Source of the DNA: Serripes groenlandicus
Lineage: Eukaryota; Mollusca; Bivalvia; Cardiida; Cardiidae
Assembly (NCBI GenBank): GCA_031761405.1
Contig: JASEVX010000115.1
Location: 402,287 to 466,286, forward strand
DNA: 64,000 nt
Reading direction: 5' to 3'
The first letter of the stretch is position 1, and each line of letters opens with the position of its first letter. Under the pieces are notes generated by a model. That model was given only the letters and a program-made list of their open reading frames with translations, did not search any database and was not told the origin of the DNA. Made by a program: the position numbers and the translations under genes. This document shows positions 57,230 to 64,000 of the stretch, one piece after another.

Positions 57230-57349
57230 CGATAAGCATAAACCCTATCCTTCTTGTAAATTTAAAGGTTGAAATCAGTGGGAGTCAGTCATTTTGTTTT
57301 TTGCATGGTTATCTAAAATGATATATATCTGATATATATATACAACAAA

Positions 57350-58440
57350 AATCAAAACAGACAGAAAGACAGACCAAGAGCCACAGTGACAGTGAGAGGA
57401 AGAGAGAAAGAGAAACAGAGACAGAGAGAGAGGGATGGAGGGAGGGAGAAAGAGACAGACAGAGACAGAGAGAGAGAGGGATGGAGGGAGGGAGAAAGAG
57501 ACAGACAGACACAGAGAGAGAGGGATGGAGGGAGGGAGAAAGAGACAGACAGAGACAGAGAGAGAGAGGGATGGAGGGAGGGAGAAAGAGACAGACAGAC
57601 ACAGAGAGAGAGGGATGGAGGGAGGGAGAAAGAGACAGACAGACACAGAGAGAGGGATGGAGGGAGGGAGAAAGAGACAGACAGACACAGAGAGAGAGGG
57701 ATGGAGGGAGGGAGAAAGAGACAGACAGAGACAGAGAGAGAGAGGGATGGAGGGAGGGAGAAAGAGACAGACAGAGACAGAGAGAGAGAGGGATGGAGGG
57801 AGGGAGAAAGAGACAGACAGAGACAGAGAGAGAGAGGGATGGAGGGAGGGAGAAAGAGACAGACAGACACAGAGAGAGAGGGATGGAGGGAGGGAGAAAG
57901 AGACAGACAGACACAGAGAGAGGGATGGAGGGAGGGAGAAAGAGACAGACAGACAGAGAGAGAGGGATGGAGGGAGGGAGAAAGAGACAGACAGACAGAG
58001 AGAGAGGGATGGAGGGAGGGAGAAAGAGACAGACAGACAGAGAGAGAGGGATGGAGGGAGGGAGAAAGAGACAGACAGACAGAGAGAGAGGGATGGAGGG
58101 AGGGAGAAAGAGACAGACAGACAGAGAGAGAGGGATGGAGGGAGGGAGAAAGAGACAGACAGACAGAGAGAGAGGGATGGAGGGAGGGAGAAAGAGACAG
58201 ACAGACACAGAGAGAGAGGGGGACATACATACAGACAAAGAGAGGGGAAGAGGGGGAGAGAAAGAAAGAGAGCAGGGAAGAGGGGGAGAGCGAGGGGGAT
58301 AGACAGACAGCAAGAGGGAGGGGAAGAGGGGGAGAGATAGAAAGAGAGAGGGGTTAGAGGGGGAGAGTGAGGGGGATAGACAGACAGCCAGACACACAGA
58401 CAGACAGACAGACAGACACAGAGAAAGACGGTGACAGAGA
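57350..58440 (+). repeat. Purine-rich minisatellite upstream of exon 1
   Basis: Units of 42-46 bp, 'gggatggagggagggagaaa' + 'gagacagacag' + '(ag)n', about 18 copies to 58205, then looser GA/GACA-rich sequence. Long ORFs on both strands (LPPSIPLS, EGERDRQ types) are low-complexity artefacts. Confidence 0.95.
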
Positions 58441-58608
58441 TAGACACAGACAAACAGGTATTCCTTCAAAGAAAGACCATCGGGTATGCTCATTTTTCAA
58501 TTGGTTATTATCCTGCATACTCGGTTGACCAATTCATGACAGATGATAGAACGAGAATATGAAAGTCTAAATTATTTGAACTAACAGCCACGCAGACATA
58601 GAGACAGT

Positions 58609-58854
<246 letters not shown>

Positions 58855-58859
58855 GCCAA

Positions 58860-59165
58860 AAACAAATCTACTTTTTTCAACAGAAATAGATGTTGCTCCA
58901 CTATTTCTGATACTAGTGTCCCAGGCCTACATTAGGCAGAGGCTATAATGTTGGTTTTCTCGCGGGACGTCTCAATTAATGTTCCTCGTCATTTCTAATG
59001 TACATGAGTTACAAAATACAATAAACCCGATCAGAAAAAAAGCATATAAAAAAGGGAAAACGAAAAAAAATATCAAATATAATTATGCTGAAGTTTTACA
59101 GAAATGTTTAATAGAAGTCAAGTACCAAATTAATTTCTGTCTCTAAATTTACTGTATTATTATAA
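58860..59165. other. Unassigned sequence upstream of the gene
   Basis: AT-rich with poly-A patches near 59036 and 59064; no promoter motif I would defend. Confidence 0.4.
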
Positions 59166-59171
59166 GTTATT

Positions 59172-59420
59172 TTATAAAGTGATAATAATGATAAAAAATC
59201 TACTCTTTATTTCTATATGGTAAATTATCTCCGAAAGCAAGTGCCGGTGAAATAATCCTTCCACATGGCCGTGGTTCTTGAAAACAGCGTCTAAGCGTTT
59301 TGGATTTTGGAAGACCGCTACGCTCGTCATCCCCGATGTTTTCTCTTCCCTCCTCGAAGAGTAAATATACCACTTGTAGACTGTTGTTTTCTTCACCGCA
59401 GCTTCACCATAGGAATTTTC
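59172..59420 (-). pseudogene. Possible HTH_48/mariner-type transposase N-terminal remnant
   Basis: The reverse frame has YGEAAVKKTTVYKWYIYSSR followed by REEKTSG, similar to the YGE-S-S-VY-WY-RF--GRE-- helix-turn-helix pattern of mariner/GVQW-type proteins. The frame then degrades; no catalytic DDE/D region. A weak, by-eye match. Confidence 0.35.
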
Positions 59421-59609
59421 AAACATTATAATGTTTATTTTGGCGCCATAATTACAGATATACCCGTTTAATGAACAGGACCCCTAACAAAATACTGACG
59501 TAAAGACGTCATTTGACGTCAATATCACGCGCATTCATTCGATATACAGCTTGCCGTTTGAAAGCCTTGATTTCAGAGATCCCGAATAAAAATTGCGAAG
59601 GATATTGGA

Positions 59610-59842
59610 CAATTTGAATAATTTATCTCAAAAGGTGTGGAACTACCTTAGCGCAGATTTTAACAAATTGTTCAGTCATATCACGGCGGTCATGGCACAC
59701 ACCTATGTGTTTCATGGCCTTCACAAAAGGGCGATTGTCGAATTGACTTTTGTCAAACGTCAGAGAGAATGTTTGCCGATAATGGATTAGAACTCACAAA
59801 CCCTGGATGGACAGCCTGAGCTCAATTTGCCGTGCTACAGTA
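59610..59842 (-). mobile_element. tRNA-derived SINE, diverged
   Basis: Reverse strand GACAAAAGTCAATTCGACAA and GCCGTGATATGACTGAACAA. B box GTGAGTTCTAATCC altered. Confidence 0.78.
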
Positions 59843-60120
59843 AGACCAACATCGGGATATTTGCTTCAAATATAGCTTATTTTGAAATATGTTACTGCAT
59901 CTTTGCCGGCCGATCGAAACATTAAATGCTTGTAAATGTTTCTTAAACGTTTCTGTGGTTAATTGGTAATCAGTGTATATTCAGATCACCATGACGATGT
60001 GCAGTTTGGTCTGTATCTACATTGGTTGCAAAAATATTGGTGTTGCCTTATTCGGCTAATTCAAACACTTCTCACATATAACAAACATGCTCAACCTCCA
60101 TAATCGAGGTTTTACACATT
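59843..60120. other. Unassigned sequence
   Basis: No feature recognised between the SINE and the 20-bp array. Confidence 0.4.
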
Positions 60121-60138
60121 TTAATAGACCGCCTCGGC

Positions 60139-60608
60139 GAAGAAATGTGGTATAGTCGGCGGTGAAGTGGTATAGTCGGTGGTGAAGTGGTATAGTCGGT
60201 GGTGAAGTGGTATAGTCGGCGGTGAAGTGGTATAGACCGCCTCGGCGGTAAAGTGGTATAGTCGGCGGTGAAGTGGTATAGTCGGTGGTGAAGTGGTATA
60301 GTCGGTGGTGAAGTGGTATAGTCGGCGGTGAAGTGGTATAGTCGGCGGTGAAGTGGTATAGACCGCCTCGGCGGTGAAGTGGTATAGTCGGCAGTGAAGT
60401 GGTATAGACCGCCTCGGTGGTGAAGTGGTATAGTCGGCGGTGAAGTGGTATAGTCGGCGGTGAAGTGGCACAGTCGGCGGTGAAGTCGTATAGTCGGTGG
60501 TGAAGTGGTATAGTCGGCGGTGAAGTGGTATAGTCGGCGGTGAAGTGGTATAGTCGGCGGTGAAGTGGTACAGTCGGCGGTGAAGTGGTATTGTCTGTGG
60601 TGAAGTGG
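60139..60608 (+). repeat. 20-bp array amplified from a SINE tRNA head
   Basis: About 23 units of 'gtcggcggtgaagtggtata', with four longer 'gaccgcctcggcggtgaa' variants. The last unit runs straight into a SINE whose A-box region is the same sequence. The period of 20 gives repeat ORFs in three frames (LYHFTADYTTSPPTIP). Confidence 0.95.
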
Positions 60609-60815
60609 TATAGCATCCACAACGGGTGCGAGAGGTCGTGGGTTCGATCCCCGGCTTGTTCATACGAAATACTTCAAAATGGAAGTAATGGCTGCCCTCC
60701 TTTGCGCTGAGGATCTCGGGGTTAGCATAACGACTGACTGTCTGGTGTCAGAATAAATGGACAATTAGTACCTGATAACTTAACCAGAAAACGCCGTGAT
60801 ATAACTGAACATGTG
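60590..60815 (+). mobile_element. tRNA-derived SINE, type of 10700
   Basis: Head 'gaagtggtatagcatccaca', B box GGTTCGATCCCC, body 'gttagcataacgactgact' and 'aacgccgtgatataactgaa'. Confidence 0.88.
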
Positions 60816-60845
60816 TCTTCTACTGATCTTGTATCTTCAAACCTG

Positions 60846-60930
60846 TTACCGCCTCGGCGGTGTAGTGGGTAAAGCGTCCGCCTCGATGCGGGAGGTAGAT
60901 GGTTCTATTCCCAACCAGGTCCTATATGCT
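60846..60930 (+). mobile_element. Isolated tRNA-like SINE head
   Basis: CCGCCTCGGCGGTGTAGTGG, 'taaagcgtccgcctcgatgc', B box ATGGTTCTATTCCC; no body follows. Confirms the ancestral head sequence of the 20-bp array. Confidence 0.8.
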
Positions 60931-61270
60931 AAAACAAATATATAAATAAAATATCACAAGTGTTATCACTGTTCGTTTCTCTGACACCAATCTCATTAAA
61001 ATCAGAACAAAATAGTCCACTGTGAATCTGACGACAGTGCATATAATGTCGTCTCGAATTGACCATAGATATTCACGAACAGGTGCTCGGTTTACTGGCC
61101 AATGAAATCGCACCATACAACCGACGCTTGGTTTTGCTAATAAAATGGATACTCTGTTGATTAAAGCATTAAACTTCAATCAATCACGAACGGTTGAGTA
61201 AAGTGACCCTCGACTGGACTCACAATACAGTAATCGAGTAATCGCATATTCGAGATATTGCGAGTCCACT
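60931..61270. other. Mostly unassigned; shared arm of a palindromic MITE
   Basis: 'accaatctcattaaaatcag' at about 60989 matches the arms of 5166-5260. An 85-codon minus frame here has no recognisable domain. Confidence 0.4.
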
Positions 61271-61384
61271 GAATGACATATATGTTGATTACCTTTCAAA
61301 TAAGTTCAATAGGAAAGCACGCTTTACCACGATTCAAAATGGCTAAAAGCAATTTTCGAGAGTGTAAATGTCCCCGTGTTTATC

Positions 61385-61640
61385 GTGCTGAGCCGGTAGC
61401 GACGAATGTTTTTAGTCCAGGGGTTGTTTTTCGAACACCAGCTTTTCTAACATTATTTTCGAAGATTGAAAAAAAAGAAACTCAATTCGCCACGCGTTAA
61501 TCGTCTTCCACCAATGGACTAACAGTATATGTGGAAAAGCAGCCAGTTGCTGGGAAATACTGCTGAGTGGATTCCTGTTGTAAGAAAGCCAGGAAACCGG
61601 AGTTAAACCTCAATCTATCAATCAATCAATCAATCAATCA
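61385..61640 (+). mobile_element. tRNA-derived SINE
   Basis: Head remnant 'gctgagccggtagcgacgaa' and B-box-like GTTTTTCGAACACC; body 'gtggaaaagcagccagttgc'; internal tail deletion before the ATCA run. Confidence 0.82.
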
Positions 61641-61800
61641 TGCAATCAATCAACCAATCAATCATGCAATTAATCAATCAATATATCAATCAATCAATCA
61701 ATCATGCAATCAATCAATAAATCAATAAATCATACAATCAATCAATATATCAATAAATCTATCAATCAATCAATCAATCATGCAATCAATCAATCAAACA
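61617..61800 (+). repeat. (ATCA)n microsatellite
   Basis: About 45 units with ATCATGCA and ATCAATAA variants, the expanded tail of the SINE before it. Confidence 0.93.
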
Positions 61801-62103
61801 TGCTGATCGAGCAGGGTGTTCGAGAATTATCAACAACGTACACTACGATTAAACCTCTAGAAACGGCACCTCTGCACATCGGCGAAATCCTCTTTACCAC
61901 AACATGTCACCTTGTCCCCTCATCTAACTTAATACATAATAAACGGATAATCCGGACAATGTAAACAGTATTGTTGAGATGAATTTGGGAAACCGTTGTG
62001 GGAAAAGGTAGAAAGTACTCGTCACGATAAAATGATCCTGACATTGGCATATCGGTTGTACTTTTTGTTGCAACGCTGACCAGCAAGACGTTCAGCCACG
62101 ACC

Positions 62104-62332
62104 TAAATCCTTTCCCACATACAACAAAACTGCAGCAGACGACTCTTAAAACATCTCAACAATGATATGGAAAATCTCACTAAATGAAGACATACTTGTT
62201 GAATAGAGTTGAAAACATTGTGTCAAAAGGGGAAATGTCTCGTTTTGAGCAATTTTTTCTTTTGTTACAAAGTTTTCAAAAATCGTCTGCTGCAAAGGCG
62301 CCAGAAAGCGTCTACATGAGGGAAAGGGTTAA
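62104..62332 (+). mobile_element. piggyBac-like MITE, B left and A right end
   Basis: AAATCCTTTCCCACATAC...ATGAGGGAAAGGGTTAA. Confidence 0.86.
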
Positions 62333-62439
62333 GGCTCTTAGTGAGAATACATCATTGTTGCGTTTGAAGAGAGGATTGACACAGTCGATAAGGAACATGG
62401 GAATGGGTTAGGTAACGGTGATGCTCAACTTGTTGTCTT

Positions 62440-64000
62440 GTTTCTTTGTTTGTATGGTTGTTTGTATGGTTGTGTGTAGGTTGTTTGTATGGTTGTTTGT
62501 ACGGTTGTGTGTATGGTTGTGTGTATGGTCGATTGTATTGTTGTTTGTATGGTTGTTTGTATGGCTGCTTGTATGGTTGTTTGTATGGTTGTTTGTAAGG
62601 TTGTATGTAAGATTGTGTGTAAGGTTGTGTGTATGGTTGTTTGTATGGTTGTTTGTATGGTTATGTGTAAGGTTGTGTGTATTGTTGTTTGTACGGTTGT
62701 ATGTATGGTTGTTTGTATGGTTGTGTGTATAGTTGTTAGTATGGTTGTTTGTATGGTTGTTTGTATGGTTGTGTGTATAGTTGTTAGCATAGTTGTTTGA
62801 ATGGTTGTTTGAATGGTTGTTTGTATGGCTGCTTGTATGTTTGTTTGTATGGTTGTATGTAAGGTTGTGTGTATGGTTGTTTGTATGGTTGTTTGTATGG
62901 TCGTTTGTATGGTTGTGTGTATTGTTGTTTGTACGGTTGTATGTATGGTTGTTTGTATGGTTGTGTGTATAGTTGTTAGTATGGCTGTTTGTATGGTTGT
63001 TTGTATGGTTGTGTGTAAGGTTGTATGTAAGGTTGTGTGTATGGTTGTTTGTATGGTTGTTTGTATGGTTGTGTGTATGGTTGTTTGTACGGTTGTATGT
63101 ATGGTTGTTTGTATGGTTGTTTGTATGGTTGTGTGTATAGTTGTTAGTATGGCTGTTTGTATGGTTGTTTGTATGGTTGTTTTGTATGGTTGTGTGTATA
63201 GTTGTTAGCATGGTTCTTTGTATGGTTGTTTGTATGGTTGTTTGTACGGTTGTTTGTATGGTTGTTTGTATGGTTGTTTGTATGGATGTTTGTATGGTTG
63301 TTTGTATGGTCGTTTGTACGATTGTTTGTAGAGTTGTTTGTATGGTTGTTTGTATAGTTCTTTGTACGGTTGTTTGTATGGTTGTTTGTATGATTGTTTG
63401 TTTAGTTGTTTGTTATGTTGTTTGTATGGTTGTTTGTATGTTTTTGTGTATGGTTGTGTGAACGGTTGTGCGTTTGGTTGTGTGTATTGTTGTTTTTATG
63501 GTTGTGTGCATGGTTGTTTGTATGGTTGTTTGTATGGTTGTGTGCATGGTTATTTGTACGGTTGTTTGTATGGTTGTTTGTATGGTTGTTTGTTATGTTG
63601 TGTGCATGGTTGTTTGTTATGCTGTGTGCATGGTTGTTTGTATGGTTGTGTACATGGTTGTTTGTATGGTTGTTTGTATGGTTGTTTGTACGGTTGTTTG
63701 TATGGTTGTTTGTATGGTTGTTTGTATGGTTGTTTGTATGGTTGTTTGTATTGTTGTTTGTACATGGTTGTTTGTATGGTTGTGTGCATGGTTATTTGTA
63801 CGGTTGTTTGTATGGTTGTTTGTTATGTTGTGTGCATGGTTGTTTGTTATGCTGTGTGCATGGTTGTGTGTATGGTTGTTTGTATGGTTGTGTACATGGT
63901 TGTTTGTATGGTTGTTTGTACGGTTGTTTGTATGGTTGTTTGTATGGTTGTGTGCATGGTTGTTTGTATGGTTGTTTGTATGGTTGTTTGTATTGTTGTT
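62440..64000 (+). repeat. 12-bp minisatellite running off the window
   Basis: Unit 'gtttgtatggtt' and variants ('gtgtgtatagtt', 'gtttgtacggtt'), about 130 copies. Long ORFs (MVVCMVVCMVVC, HTNNHTNNHT) are artefacts of the period. True length unknown because the window ends inside it. Confidence 0.95.

Noticed and set aside
57275..58493. Long ORFs of 270-394 codons on both strands
   Set aside because: Pure translation of the GA-rich minisatellite; several frames are open at once and composition is only L/S/P or R/E/D/G.
60056..60663. Three overlapping ~180-codon ORFs (YHFTADYTTSPP)
   Set aside because: A 20-bp repeat read in three frames.
62408..63789. ORFs of 80-267 codons rich in HTNN or VVCM
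   Set aside because: Products of the 12-bp repeat, open in several frames on both strands.

Overview
The window looks like nuclear DNA of an invertebrate animal, most likely a bivalve mollusc. It is AT-rich, has no dense run of ORFs, and is packed with tRNA-derived SINEs ending in ATCA repeats, Helitron-like elements with tandem-repeat cores, and hundreds-of-bp minisatellites. I could not assign a species.

One real gene runs through most of it on the minus strand. Splicing 23 short blocks by hand (57229 down to 5373, about 52 kb) gives a continuous frame of 812 codons plus a stop, with GT/AG junctions and matching phases. The product is a type II CAX cation/proton exchanger (CaCA superfamily, resembling yeast VNX1 in layout): a hydrophilic N-terminus, a YccF-like (DUF307-like) membrane module, a variable loop, then the exchanger core with its two alpha-repeats. 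An in-frame TAG 15 nt before the ATG supports the start. Almost every other ORF here is a repeat artefact.

Layout: 1-3570, repeats and a Helitron-like element with a SINE inside; 3570-5370, chained MITEs downstream of the gene; 5373-57229, the exchanger gene, with introns filled by several dozen copies of a TTAA-flanked (piggyBac-like) MITE family, Helitron-like elements, SINEs, tRNA-like modules and minisatellites (20, 21, 33, 41, 42 and about 76 bp units); 57350-58860, a long purine-rich tract directly upstream of the start codon; 58900-62400, SINEs, a tRNA-head-derived 20-bp array and a decayed transposase-like fragment; 62440-64000, a 12-bp minisatellite running off the end.

The most unusual structures are where repeats meet splicing: the 3' splice site and first ~27 nt of exon 20 are repeated in tandem upstream, a SINE target-site duplication has copied the exon 5 donor, and MITE ends lie 6-35 nt from many splice sites. 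Nested insertions let element boundaries be read directly: the Helitron-like elements run CAAGAG...CTAA with no target duplication. No rRNA, CRISPR, complete transposase or bacterial-type gene was seen. All exon calls are by eye and lack transcript support.
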